Source: Wuchereria bancrofti | Lineage: Eukaryota > Nematoda > Chromadorea > Rhabditida > Onchocercidae | NCBI GenBank assembly: GCA_005281725.1 | Contig: SSBO01000001.1 | Span: 10,975,776-11,039,775 of the forward strand | Direction: 5' to 3' | Length of the DNA: 64,000 nucleotides | Shown: positions 49,263 to 61,394 of the stretch, in pieces | Position numbering within the stretch: position 1 is the stretch's first letter | Layout: each line of letters begins with the position of its first letter | Program-made: the position numbers and the translations under genes | The notes under the pieces: generated by a model | What the model saw: only the letters and a program-made list of their open reading frames with translations | Databases searched by the model: none | Told to the model about the DNA's origin: nothing

Positions 49263-51253
49263 TTATCCATCACTTCCTGATTCTTCTCCTTCCGAAGGTT
49301 GCTGCACCTTTACCTGTTCAGCACCTAATGTTTGACTTAATGAAACATTTTGTGTAAGTGCTTCATCTGATGCTTTATCATGTTTCAATATATTTTTGCT
49401 TTTCATATCTTTTTTGCTTTCCTTCATTGTTGATTCTGTTAATGTTCTTGATGATTGTTTATCATTTTCTTCTGATTCTACTGTCATTTGTGTAAAATCC
49501 ATCGATGGTACTGACACTTGCGTTTTATCTTCTATCAATTTCTCACTTCCAACAATCTTAATAAAAAAATATATATATATTCATTTATATTTTAGTGATC
49601 ACTTTTCTAAACAGATATTTAGATCAGCTTATAGAAATATCAAAAAATAAGTAAATAAATAAATAAAATAATAATTAAATACTTTGAAACATTACATTAC
49701 ACAATAACAAACTAAAATATGAAATGAAATGTCAACATCCAATGAAAGAAACAATAAAACAATGATCAAAAATGAAACTGAGTATTTCTGAAAGATTTGG
49801 AAGTTCCTGGAAAAAAAACAAGTTTCGCGCCTAAAAAGATGTAAATAATTCAATTAAAATTCATTTATTTAAATGATCTATGAAATAGTTTTTGTGAAAT
49901 TTAGAAAATCAAATGAAATATTTACCAAAGATTTTTTGATAACAGTTGCTGCTTCATGACATAATTTTGGCGAAAGTAAATTCTTTGAGCCAGTTACTCT
50001 AGAAGTGTACTACTTATTTAACCATAAATTGCACAACTGATTCAATCACCAGAATATTACTGTAACTAATGTATTGTAAAATAGCAAAGATTTTCTCAAT
50101 CTCAAAAAAGAAAAATTAATCAAAGTAATAATAATGTATCAAATATATCGAAATCGGATTTCTGGACCATTTTTCTTTTTTTTCAACAGTTAAACGAACA
50201 GCTTAACTTATTACTTATTTCCATACTTAATTATCATTAAGTCCTATAATAGTATGCTAGGTAAACAAACACTTATTCTTAATTACCGATTTCTAGGAAA
50301 TAATAAAATTAATTTTTGAGAAAAATTAATGATTGCATCTTTCACACTGTTGAAAATTACGCTTACCCTGATTGTGTCTGATCAGGACTCATAAATAGAG
50401 TTCCGGGATGCTTGCTAACAATTTTGGGTGTTTTTTCATCACTTCCATCACTATTTTGCAAATCATTATGAAAACTTAAGCGTATAGAATGTTCAACAAT
50501 TGCTTTCTTTGGTTGATTAGATGCTGTTAAATTTGTATGAATTAGTTATATAAAAAATAAAATATCGTACTCTAAAAATAGAATATCAGAATTACTCATT
50601 TTAATACTAAATACAATTTTTCATAAATTTATTTATGTTTAATTTTCTGATCCCTAATCTAAATGGTGTCTATTTTCACGATTTTTGAGAAAATTCATCA
50701 AATATTATAAAGAAATACAACAAAAAGTACCATCTTTTGTAACTGCAAGTTTCTTCGCTTTTGAACAATTTACTGAGCCATATGTGATTAGCAATAATGT
50801 ACCGATAGTTAAATACAGTATATTTATAAAACAAATCTGTAAATGATACTAAATTTGGAATAATTTCCGTATTCTATCTGATAGCTTAGTAATGAAATGA
50901 AAGATTTCGTCGCTAAAAAAAGCTTCAACTCATATTGTCAATTGTTAATTGTCAAATTATTTTTATATTTCATTTTAAAAGCTACACCGTTACTGTCTAC
51001 TTTTATTTTTACTAAACTATATTTTTAATTTACTAAACTTTTTTTATTTGACTAAACTGTTATTTTAGATGATTTATTATCGTTTAGACAATATATCGTT
51101 TAATAATACTAATCATTAATAAAGTGAAATATTCAATTCTAATTTTATGGAGAAAAGATGACAATTTGAACCAATTGAATGAGTAATTATTGTTAACTGT
51201 TACTAAAATACTACCTGAATGTACAATGCTGGCCAAAGTAATAAGATGAGCAT
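49263..51253 (-). CDS. Putative secreted or signal-anchored acidic Ser/Lys-rich protein, unknown family
   Basis: I do not recognise this protein. Five exons, 51253-51215, 50836-50731, 50523-50367, 49998-49926 and 49556-49263, join in phase to 222 residues. The first exon encodes a hydrophobic MLILLLWPALYIQ and the second continues with a long hydrophobic run ending ITYGSVNCSKAKK, which reads as a signal peptide or anchor of about 35 residues. The rest is hydrophilic: an IVEHSIRLSFHNDLQ segment, HPGTLFMSPDQTQSG, a short HEAATVIKKSL stretch, and a low-complexity acidic C-terminus ending GEESGSDG. Only two Cys remain after the hydrophobic part. The first exon is short, so the exact start is less certain than the other exons. 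Confidence 0.6.
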
Positions 51254-52125
51254 TACCGGATTTCGTTCCGGATAAAACCGTACGTTTTTATGAAGAATTA
51301 TAGAAATGAATCATTGTACATTACTCCAACTTATTAAAAACAGAATATATTTGCATTCCAATTTCAAATCTCAAATAGATAGCATTGATAACAATAACTC
51401 TTTTATGTTAAGTAGTTCTTTCTTATATTCTTAACTGAATTCCTTTTACTTTAACAAGTAAACAAGTAAACAACAAATTGTACACTAATGTTTATTCATG
51501 GAGACAAAACAATGTCACATCGTCCTCAACTAGCAGAATCAGGAACTAACTACAACGGACCATTGTGCGGGTCGTTAAAAATTGTATGAGACAAATTTTA
51601 TAAAGTGTAAACTGAGATGTGTTGGGAGTTGTGAGGGTTTTGGGATGTTGCGGGGGAGTGGAGGGTGATCAGGGCTTGGATTAAAGGTGATAGGTGAGTG
51701 ACAATTTGATAATATGAGAGGGACGCAATTAGGTGAAGAGAAATAAAGACTGGAAGGATTTTTGAATTGCTTGCAGAATGATAGAATAGTGGATATATGA
51801 ATACATGTAAAGGTAATTGGCATAATTAGAGAAATAATTGAAAAATCAGAAGATAAAGAGAGATGGAGCCTTTGAGAAAATACAGTGGATGTGTATGATA
51901 CTTTGTTATTGTGTGTAGATAAGGAGAATTTAGGATCGTTTAAATAAAATCATTGCATAAATAAATTACCGGCTTTATGGAGTAGCAATAAAGTTACAGC
52001 ATTATGATTATGATAAATTATTCTGCCGTTATAATGTGTACTATATAATCTATACTGTTAGGATTCGTAGATGTGTTTTGTTGCAGATTCTGTTAAGCTG
52101 CTCAATTTCTAGGTAACTCTTCTTT
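51254..52125. other. Divergent intergenic region before the RPRD1-like gene
   Basis: Holds the presumptive promoters of the acidic protein gene (-) and of the RPRD1-to-TM2D2 block (+). The 51575-51823 open frame on the minus strand was judged spurious. Confidence 0.5.
52111..52112 (+). promoter_or_regulatory. Candidate trans-splice acceptor of the RPRD1-like gene
   Basis: CTCAATTTCTAG ends here, 13 bases before the ATG at 52126. Confidence 0.5.
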
Positions 52126-54644
52126 ATGGCTGGATTCTCTGAAGCAGCAATGTCAAGACGGCTGCAGACGTTGAATACAACGCAGCAGTCGGTGCAGATG
52201 ATGTCTATGTGGTTGCTGCATCATCAGAAGAGTCACGCGGAAACGATTGTTAAAGTTTGGCTTCAGGTAATTGTTATCAACTGTTGACGCATACATTATA
52301 ACGATTGATTGATTGTCCTGTGTCAACTAGTTTTCGAGTCACTCACTTCCTTTCTTGAGGACATGCTCTGCGGTGAATTTAATTTGAGATTGTCAGTTTC
52401 GAATTCCAGTGTATACTTTTTATGATTTTGGGGCATGCCGTGCAAACCGATTACTTTTATTTTATGGGTTTCACATTCTTTCACATCTCCGTATTTGCAA
52501 ATTGTCTTACTGATTGCTGTGGGAACGAAAAGAAATTCTTCAGTACACTAGGACGTGAACTTTGGAATGTGAAGATGGAATAAGGGGATTAGAACTTGAA
52601 GCTGTATTTATTCTCCATTAAACGGTGATGGAAACAACTGATGCAGCTTTATGCAGAAGGAATGCTCTTGGTTAAAAGCATTCTCTATGATCATGTTCAG
52701 GAAATCAAGAAGGAAACGAAACCGGTTCGTTTAATCAATCTGCTCTATCTTGCCAACGATGTTATACAAAACAGTCGAAAGCATTGCCCACATTTCATGG
52801 GAATGTTTTATGAAAATTTAGAACCAGCCTTTAGGTATGTTCCTTATAGGTTTCAAGCCTTTAATTGCTTTTGAATCGCTGTGATTGGGTTACAGTAATT
52901 GGACTTGCAAGGGTTAATTAGATGTTTACAATTTCTGTATTGCATTTCGGTGTATTGACTAGATAAATAAGCTAATCAGATAATATTTCATTGGGTTACG
53001 TTTTATTTCTTGTGTTTTATTTATGCGTGGTGAAGTCAAAATTAATTTCTTCATTTGATAAATCACATTGCAGACATGTAAGCCTTCACGCAGATGCTGA
53101 TGCGGTAGTAGCAATGAAAAAAATTTTGAGAGTTTTTCGTGAGCGCCAAATATATTCGGATGTAAAGGTGGATCGATTAATGAATGCCGTTACATCATCG
53201 TTGACTGGGATAAGACTTGTTGAGTTCAATATCGAATTAGGTGGAACAATTCTAAGTACTGAAAGCATCCAAAAGTCACGTCAGACACCGACCACACCTC
53301 CAATTGTTGCGAAGACAGTAGACTCACCGCATTTATCAACTCCTACCGTTGATGCAGATTCCCCGGAACCAAAAAAGGTCAGTTTACTTTTTTTTTTAGC
53401 CTGTGACACTTCATTGCCAGTTTTGCGTTTGATTAATCTTTATTTATAAATGCTTGAGTGAGTTTGAGAACAAAGATTCATCTTTAGATCTCTGTTCTTG
53501 CAGAGCAAAGTGGATAGTGAGAATTTTGACATCAAAGTCATGACTCGAGTGACAGAAGATGTAATATCGTTGTTGAAGAAATTAGAAGACCCACCATCTG
53601 CTGACGCTGAAACACGGTGAGAATTAATCCTACATTTATAAACTTTTCTAATGACTCATTTATGAGTTAATAATTGAAGTATTTTTTCTAGTTTTTTGTA
53701 GTAAATGAAGTTTTTTTTCCAAATGCTGGTTTTTTCGCAATTTTTCTTCTTCACGTTGCTCTGAAGACTTTCGTGTTGTATTTCGGCTACACTTCTAAAA
53801 TGGTTCAGGTTTGCTTTGTTCAATAAATCAATAGGACAGTGAACATTTTCATTTACAAATTTTAAACATTTTTTAGCCAGCTGATAGCTTCATTTCCGGA
53901 GACGATAGCAAATCCTGCTCTTTTAAAACCTATCAGAAATGAGTCTCAAGCGATGGAATTATTGAAGAAGATCAAGGAAGCTGAGCCTGTGGTGAAGAAA
54001 TATTGTAAAAGGTGATTTTTTTTCAGAATATCCAATATCAGGCAGTAATTTTACAAGTAACTAACTTTTGTCATTGCTTACCTTAGGCTTGCGACGGAAA
54101 TGGAGGATAGGCGGTTTTTGCAACAGCTACTGCCTGAATATTTTGGTTTCTTGAAATCCAGTGCAGTAAGAAACGATGAAATGTTACGTTCTGTGCGGGA
54201 AAAAGTCGAAAAATTAGAGCAGGAAAAGGCATCGGTTTGTTTTTATTATTTTTTGATTAAGTAGAGAATATTTTGATTCCACAAATGAATTAATGTAACG
54301 ATTTGATAATAAAATCTTAATATAGCAGTTTGCAATAAACACAGCTCAACTTCTACGATATTAGCCTCCAGAAGGGCACTTCGAAATTTTTTACGATAAT
54401 AAAGAGCAGTAACTCATTCATCTGTTCTTGCAGACACCAAAAAATGATGTGAAAGAACCAAACCTTTTTTTACTTAATAAATTGCTGAAAATATTTTCAG
54501 GTAAAAGAGCACTTTGATTCTTTGCCTGACTTAGCTGATTTACCCTCCAGCGCTCTCTCTCCGCTTCCTTCCCTAGGTGAATTGTTTAAAAGCGGAAAGA
54601 ACGAGAACGAAGACGATGTGGAAGTCGAGAAGCGTGAAGAATAA
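52126..54644 (+). CDS. CID-domain RNA polymerase II CTD-binding protein, RPRD1A/B family
   Basis: RPRD1 proteins bind the phosphorylated CTD of RNA polymerase II and regulate transcription in the nucleus. Seven exons, 52126-52266, 52701-52834, 53074-53377, 53504-53616, 53877-54011, 54087-54234 and 54501-54644, join in phase to 372 residues. The N-terminal CID (about 1-135) shows FSEAAMSRRLQTLNTTQQSV, the motif MWLLHHQKSHAETIVKVWLQ and LLYLANDVIQNSRK. The C-terminal coiled-coil dimerisation region includes LLKKIKEAEPVVKKY and MEDRRFLQQLL, and the end LADLPSSALSPLPSLGELFKS matches the conserved RPRD1 tail. Exon 2 was started at 52701 because this fits the family alignment. An upstream in-phase acceptor at 52646 would insert 18 residues. 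A polyadenylation signal AATAAA is at 55096-55101. Confidence 0.93.
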
Positions 54645-55577
54645 ATTTTTGAGGTTTATGAAGATATGACGCGGCCTGTTTTTTTTTTCTCATTATTATT
54701 GCTTGTAATCCAGAGAGTTTAGTTTAATATTTGTCGGAATACAAATTGAGTCGCTTGTTGTGTTTATTACGGATCTTGTAAATATGGACATATAATGAGT
54801 GGGTTTAGTTCCGCAGCACTTGTTTTCCCAGTGATTCATCCAAAGTTACGAAGCAGTCTTTGAGGTGAATGTTTGTAATCATCATAGTTGTTAGCATTTA
54901 TTAAGTCAGATCGGATTTTAATATTATGAAATACGAATTTATAGCATAATTTCATTAAACTTTGTACAGAAACGTGTTTCGTACACTCTAAATTCAGTTT
55001 AGAGCAAAAAAGAAGCAATCTCTTTGTATAAAAGATGATATTATCACTTATGGCTGTAATATTATACGAAAATTATGTTTCGTATTTGATCTCGAAATAA
55101 AAACGTAAAAATTTCTGACAATGAACTGTTTGTCATGGTTCTTTTGCTCCTATAATAGTCCTTCAGCAACATTATAAAAGAAATAAAAATTCGCTGATGG
55201 GATAGAAATGTAGCAAATGGCATTGTACACAGTTTTAGTAGTATGAATGTTTAGCTATAATCTGGAATAGCGATTCATTTTGCCAGTATAAGATTATTGC
55301 GGGAGTTGTGGTTTTAGCCAAGAAATGTGCTGTGTTTCTGTTTGGAAAAGTTTCAAAGAAAAGGACCAAAAGACTGGGATGCAGCTAAAAAGAATTTTAA
55401 ATCAAAAAATTCTTTGGGATTTTGCGTTGTTTTTGTGTGTAGCAGGTTTCTAAGTAATTATGCTATTTCATAATGCTAGAGGTTTCCTCTGTACATTTTC
55501 TATCGAAATTACAAGATCGAGAACTTGAGAAAGATTATAAATGAATGTCGTATATGAATGTTCTTTAGGTGTTAGAA
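54645..55577. other. Spacer between RPRD1-like and DRG1 genes
   Basis: Contains the 3' UTR of the upstream gene (AATAAA at 55096-55101) and ends at the acceptor-like TTCTTTAG before DRG1. No gene was seen. Confidence 0.55.
55567..55568 (+). promoter_or_regulatory. Candidate trans-splice acceptor of DRG1
   Basis: GAATGTTCTTTAG ends here, nine bases before the ATG at 55578. Confidence 0.55.
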
Positions 55578-58231
55578 ATGGGTATTGTTGAAAAGATCCA
55601 AGAAATTGAGCGTGAAATTAGCAGGACACAAAAGAACAAGGCCACCGAATATCACTTGGGTCTTCTGAAAGCAAAATTAGCCAAGTATAGACAGCAGTTA
55701 TTGGAACCAACAGCAAAAGGTGGTACCAGTAAGGGTGATGGCTTTGATGTGATGAAAAGTGGTGATGCTCGAGTTGCAATGGTTAGCAGCTAATCATAGA
55801 TTTCTGAGTCTTCTGAAATGATAATGGATTTCAAAAGAATTTTAAAAGTTTTTTTTTAAAGCTTAATTGAAGTTATTATAGTCTATAAGGATAAAATAAT
55901 GGGTAGCATTTTTCCCTGCACTACTTTTTGATTTCTAATTAATCAGAAAACCATCAGGAAAAGCATAATTTTAATTTTAGGTTGGCTTTCCTTCAGTGGG
56001 CAAATCGACATTGTTGTCATCACTTACAACGACAGAAAGTGTTGCAGCTTCCTATGAATTTACCACACTTACATGTATACCTGGTGTCATCGAGTATGAG
56101 GGAGCCAATATACAGTTGCTTGATTTACCCGGTATTATTGAAGGAGCTGCACAGGGTAAAGGTATGGTGTTTTTCTTTTTCTTTTGCTCTTTTCAGATCT
56201 CTTGTTTTTGTCCAACAAAAATTCAAATAAGGAATTATCATTGGAAGAATTTAAATGACATAAGATGAAAGAATTTGAGTGGATTATTCTAAGAATTTAG
56301 AGCAGAATGTTCTACTATTATTAATCTTATAGGTCGAGGAAGACAAGTTATAGCAGTGGCAAGAACAGCTGATATTATTCTGATGATGTTGGATGCCGCA
56401 AAAGGCGAAATGCAGGTTAGACATGCTCTATAATACCATAAATCTCTGTTATAAAAATATTTCGTAAAAGAAATGTATTACTGGTGAGAGAGAATGAAAA
56501 GCATACTGCATAATGAAGTATATCTGCACTTGAAATGTTTATATTATTTATTAGAAGAACTCAACTCATTAGCGATTTTAGTTATAATTAGCGATGATAG
56601 TTTGTAGTATTTAACCTTACTTTGTGACTAGCGGTCAAAAGTTCTTTTTGGCAATCCTGCTGCCGTTAGAAAGATATTGGAAGTTATATAAGTAGGATAA
56701 GTTTTCTAAATTAAATGCTGGCGAACTAATGTTTTGTTCAATCCTCTCAATTTTTAAATATTGCAGAAAGCTCTTCTTTCAAAAGAACTGGAATCAATGG
56801 GTATTCGCTTAAACAAAAAGCCGCCATTAATTTATTTCAAGCAAAAGAAAATTGGTGGAGTGAAATTTACGCATATGGTTCCATTAACATATTGCAATGA
56901 GAAGCTAGTAATGACTGTATTACACGAGTATAAAATTTTCAATGCTGACGTCGTTTTCAGGGCTGATTGCACGTAAGTTTTAGTTTCAGTTTGTTGAGAA
57001 ATACAAGTATCAAATAGGACTAAAAGTCATAATTTCAATAAACATCGTATATTTTCGGTCGAGAATTTTTACGCTGCTACTTTTTGGTTAGTCATAACTT
57101 CAAAGGACTTGAACTGTAACTTTATTTTTCTTTGTTTATTTAACTGATGCTTCACTATTATTAATTTGTTATAATTAAAGAAAAAGAAAAAAACATAGCT
57201 AATATCTGTGCGTCTGAGATTCAACCAAGTACGATTGCACTGCTCAAAATGAAAATTTCCAAAGTTAATGAAGGTGATACTTATTGAGCAAGAAATTAAA
57301 AATTAATAGTAATGTTCATTTTCTCAGAGTGGATGAATTGATTGATGTTATACAAGGAAATCGTGTCTATCTTCCATGTCTTTATGTATATAACAAGATT
57401 GACCAAATAAGCATGGAGGAAGTGGATAGGTAACAAAGTTTCAATTATTTGAGTTTGAATTAAAAGCAGTTTTTGATTCCATTTAATAGTTTGATTACGC
57501 AACCATGGCAGTTGATTAAAAATATGTGAGGAAGAACAAAATTGAAGTTATCGTGTTGGTATTCAGATTCCAATTCTCTATGTACAAAAGAAAAATTTTT
57601 AATATTCACAATTAATATGAAGAATGAAATTTGTGTTAATGAAAGCTTCCATTACTGCTTTGCAGGTTAGCTCGTCTCAAGCATTCAATTGTTATTAGTT
57701 GTGAAATGAAACTAAATATGGATTACATGGTGGAAAAAATTTGGGAATATTTAGCACTTATCAGGATATATACCAAAAAGCCTGGAAATGCACCTGACTT
57801 AGGTTGTGTTTGCAAATTGCATTGTAAACTGAAAAATGTTATTTTTTGCTAAATATTTTCTCACTTTTCTTAATGCATGCCTTTTGTTGATATGTAAGTT
57901 GATAATAATTTTGATAATAATTTACTTAAATTTTTGTTATGTTGATAATAATTTACTTAAATTTTTAAGTAAATTATTAAAATTTCTTTCTCTCTTACAA
58001 TCAATGGATGATCAAAGATTTGAAATTAACTATGTTTTAGGACCACGCGATGGCTTAATATTACGACGTGGAGCAACAATTGAACATGCTTGCCATGCCT
58101 TACATCGTAATCTTTCCGCTTCATTTCGTTATGCAATTGTTTGGGGTACTAGCACGAAGTTTTCACCTCAACGAGTGGGTATCCACCATAAACTTCACCA
58201 CGAAGATGTAGTACAAATTGTTAAAAAATAA
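55578..58231 (+). CDS. drg1: Developmentally regulated GTP-binding protein 1 (DRG1)
   Basis: DRG1 is a conserved cytoplasmic translational GTPase of the OBG/HflX superfamily that acts with the partner DFRP1 on ribosomes. Seven exons, 55578-55781, 55981-56161, 56333-56415, 56767-56972, 57328-57429, 57666-57802 and 58041-58231, join in phase to 367 residues, the same length as human DRG1. An N-terminal helical region ([21 protein letters not shown]) precedes G1 GFPSVGKST (residues 70-78), the effector region [13 protein letters not shown]3 DLPGIIEGA (from 116), [13 protein letters not shown] and G4 NKID (247-250). The TGS domain occupies roughly 290-366 and ends [10 protein letters not shown]. 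The [13 protein letters not shown] and KIGGVKFTH segments are somewhat diverged. A polyadenylation signal lies at 58728-58733. Confidence 0.97.
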
Positions 58232-59093
58232 TTGAGTGGAAATTTTTTTCTTATTATTGTACTTTAATATTGCTTTCATTTGCCTCAAATTTGTATTTTT
58301 TTTTTTTTTGGTTTGTTTTTGTTTGATATTGTTTTAGCATTGTTGGTTGTTATCATCAAGATAATATTAATTTTCATTTAGGAGGTAGTACTAAATAATG
58401 ATAGTTGATGATAGTTTTATTCGTTCAAGTTTTTGTTTCATAAATATTGAAAACATCTAGAAATTTTTACATATAATAATATTTTACTGAAAAAAGGGGA
58501 AATAATTATTTTTGTTATTGATGAATAAGTCAACTTTACATTTCATATCTGTGTTATGCTTCACTTTATCATGCTCATTATGAGGTTTTGCTATGCATAT
58601 GATTGAATGAACCTGCAAATCCTAAACTCAAAATGTATGGTATGCCTTGTGAACGGGAAAATATCACATTTGAAATATGTGCTATGCAATTCAAACTAAA
58701 AAAAAATTGATTACCATTAATTTTTATAATAAAAATCTTTCATCTTGATTTCGTCTTTTGCTTTAAAGATGTTTATATATATCCGATACGTATATAGTTA
58801 TGTTTAATATAGAAGTCGTTTCTCAGTCCATATTTTATAATGTACTATAAAAAATTGTTTCTATGAATCTAAAAATAACAAATCTAGAAATGAAATCTAA
58901 AAAATGAATCTAGAAATGAAGTAACTGAAGTAATTTTCTGGATCATGTGAATTTATTTTAATGATTCGGCAACCTTATCTCATCCTTTTTCTCAAAATAT
59001 TTTTACAAGATATTTGTTACCTTTCTAATATATACTTATAGGATACGGCGCGTTGAGCGAGTTTATTAGAAGATAGTAGTAATTGCAAATTGT
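58232..59093. other. Spacer between DRG1 and SDHAF2
   Basis: 3' UTR of DRG1, polyadenylation signal near 58728, and an acceptor-like site at 59040-59041. No gene was seen. Confidence 0.55.
59040..59041 (+). promoter_or_regulatory. Candidate trans-splice acceptor of SDHAF2
   Basis: ATATATACTTATAG ends here, 52 bases before the ATG at 59094. The pyrimidine content is low, so the call is weaker than for the neighbouring genes. Confidence 0.35.
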
Positions 59094-59543
59094 ATGGCTC
59101 TGTTTGGCACAATTCGACAGCTTTTTCGAACACAGAAATGGTTCACACATGCTATGGCTCAATTTTCGGACCAATCTTCTATAAAGATAGCTCAAACGGC
59201 ACATGATTACAATCCGGAATTACGATTGGAGAATGAAAATATAGAAACGAAACGGTCTCGTTTATTGTATCAAAGTAAGAAACGTGGTATCCTGGAAAAT
59301 GATATATTGTTGGGTGAATTTGCAAGTCAAATGTTGCAAAAAATGAGCATACAGCAGTTAATGCGTTACGATGAAATTATTAATGGTGAACATATGGAAT
59401 GGGATTTATACTATTATATGTCTGGAAGGAAGGATTTACCAGAAGATTTGAAAAGTTGTGAGGTTTTTCAGTTGCTGATGGATTTTGTTAAGAAGAGAGT
59501 CGAAAAGGTTTGTGACAAAGCAAAGTCGCAAAAACAACCATAA
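59094..59543 (+). CDS. sdhaf2: Succinate dehydrogenase assembly factor 2 (SDHAF2/Sdh5)
   Basis: SDHAF2 promotes covalent FAD attachment to the SDHA flavoprotein in the mitochondrial matrix. A single exon encodes 149 residues. The first 24 or so residues (MALFGTIRQLFRTQKWFTHA) are basic, aromatic and lack acids, as expected for a mitochondrial presequence. The family core follows: ETKRSRLLYQSKKRGILEND, LLGEFASQML, the helix around YDEIINGEHMEWDLYYYMSG and VFQLLMDFVKK. These match the Sdh5 domain (RxRLLYQSRKRG and DxDLxxW-type positions). Being intronless is unusual beside its neighbours but plausible for so small a gene. Confidence 0.94.
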   Translation: MALFGTIRQLFRTQKWFTHAMAQFSDQSSIKIAQTAHDYNPELRLENENIETKRSRLLYQSKKRGILENDILLGEFASQMLQKMSIQQLMRYDEIINGEHMEWDLYYYMSGRKDLPEDLKSCEVFQLLMDFVKKRVEKVCDKAKSQKQP

Positions 59544-60230
59544 AAATATCCTTATTTATGGTATTTTTCGTAGAATTGATTTCCAATTTTCTTTTTTAAT
59601 GTGAATCATTCTTTTTTTTTTTTCCGTATTTCTTGTGATGAAATGTTGCATCATATTATCTTCACGAGTGCAGATTATTATCATTTTCCGGTCTTTCTTG
59701 AAATAGTTTGTAGATAATACAGGGTTTTTGTAACTTCTTTATTTCTTTCTTTTTTTTAGTTGCAATTTTTCTGCTAAACGTTTTCTTCGGTGTTGTTTTC
59801 ACAAACAAAGTACGTTATTGGAATGTATATCTGATATTATTATCGGAACAGTGATATAAGATTAAATCTGTATGTATTATATTACAGCACGTGAAAATGT
59901 GAAATAATGGTTTAGAATCTTAAAATTTACCTTTTATCAAGTGGTAGCATTTAATCAAGTCGTAATTTATTCATTTCATCCAAATTATTGAATTGTTCAA
60001 ACTTATTTGATTAGGTATTGATCTTAAATAAGCATATTTATTTTGAATCACTGAAATCTTATGGCATTTAAATGAATATAAGTTTGATGTATTCATAAAG
60101 TAACGATAATTAAATAAGTGCTTTTTCTGATTTATTTTATTTTGCTTGTTCATGCATTTATGTTTTGTGTTTTGCTGCACAATTATATAATTTTTTTGAC
60201 AAATATAGTATTTAATGGTAAAATTTTAGG
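59544..60230. other. Spacer between SDHAF2 and TM2D2
   Basis: 3' UTR of SDHAF2 and upstream sequence of TM2D2. The short minus-strand open frame at 59971-60180 has no support. Confidence 0.5.
60228..60229 (+). promoter_or_regulatory. Candidate trans-splice acceptor of TM2D2
   Basis: GGTAAAATTTTAG ends here, one base before the ATG at 60231. Confidence 0.55.
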
Positions 60231-61394
60231 ATGCATTTGGGTAGAGCTCTGATGACGTTATTGACCGGTATATTGCCTATTTCCGGAATTCAGACAAATC
60301 CGGTTTCAGTTCCTAAAGGACAGAAACATGGAAATATTGTTATTGCTGCTGTTATTTCAACACCACTTCTACCAGACAATGATGGTTTTGGTGTTTGCGA
60401 ATTAGAAGGTTTCGATTTGAATCCAACTGGTCCATTAGTACCATGTAGTTTTCTCGACGAAAGGTTTGTTATATATGAATCATAGTAGAACAAAAGGTTT
60501 ATCTGTGCGCTATGAAAGTTAGATTAAATGTGGACTGTTATCTGTGAAAGGGAAAGAAGAATTTTGATTTTGGAAGTTGAATACTATTATCGCAGTAGCA
60601 ATAGACTAGTTTTAAAATAAAAAAGAAAACTGTGATAATATTTTTTTTAGATGGGTTGATTGCGATGCGCCGGTGGATATATCATCTATTCCTGAAGCTA
60701 ATAATACAAAAGTAAATTTTTCAGTTTTATAAAACTTTCTCAAAGATTTAATTTGTTTACAATTAATTTGTTTATTACGTACAATTCATTTTCATTATTA
60801 GGTTTTTCAGGTAGATGGTGCATGCGTTATATGGGGTGGTACACGTTACGAAAACGTGGAGCGAACAAATGTAACTTGCCGAGTTTTGCCATGCATTGAA
60901 TGTCGTGGTCCACGGACATTCTTGAGACAAGTACCCTGCATTAAGTATGCCTTATCTTATTTCATATTTTCGACGATAGTTAATTCATGTCCTTTTTTGG
61001 TCATTATTTTGCCTTAGTTTTCTTGCAAAAAAATTTTTAAAATTCTTTCTTGAAAACGATATATTTATGGAAACATTGGTTTGTTATTTATTGTAATGTT
61101 AATTTTAATTTTAATTTTCAAATTTTGCTAATTAAAACTTTTCTCATTATCATCGATAACTCATTTGTATGCATTTGCAGATACACGGGTCATTACTTTC
61201 TGTCAACACTACTATATTCAGTATTTCTGGGGATTTTAGCGGTTGATCGTTTTTGCCTTGGATATTCAGCTATAGCAGTTGGTAAATTGATGACACTTGG
61301 TGGTTTAGGATTGTGGTGGATTGTTGATATATTTCTATTGATCACGGGAAATTTATTGCCTGCGGATGGATCTAACTGGCAACCATATTATTAA
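60231..61394 (+). CDS. tm2d2: TM2 domain-containing protein 2 (TM2D2)
   Basis: TM2D proteins are conserved animal membrane proteins; the fly homologues (almondex, amaretto, biscotti) affect Notch signalling and neural function. Four exons, 60231-60463, 60651-60711, 60802-60944 and 61181-61394, join in phase to 216 residues. A moderately hydrophobic N-terminus ([15 protein letters not shown]) may be the signal sequence. The ectodomain has paired Cys ([47 protein letters not shown]). The TM2 domain (about 146-216) shows [15 protein letters not shown], the inter-helix DRF motif in [25 protein letters not shown] and the tail [11 protein letters not shown]. The pattern [10 protein letters not shown] and DGSNW marks the TM2D2 branch. 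Exon 3 could also start six bases later at a second in-phase AG (TTTTTCAG). Confidence 0.93.

Noticed and set aside
51575..51823. 82-codon minus open frame, Pro/Ser/His rich
   Set aside because: Reads as antisense of a G-rich stretch. No splice connection to the acidic protein gene.
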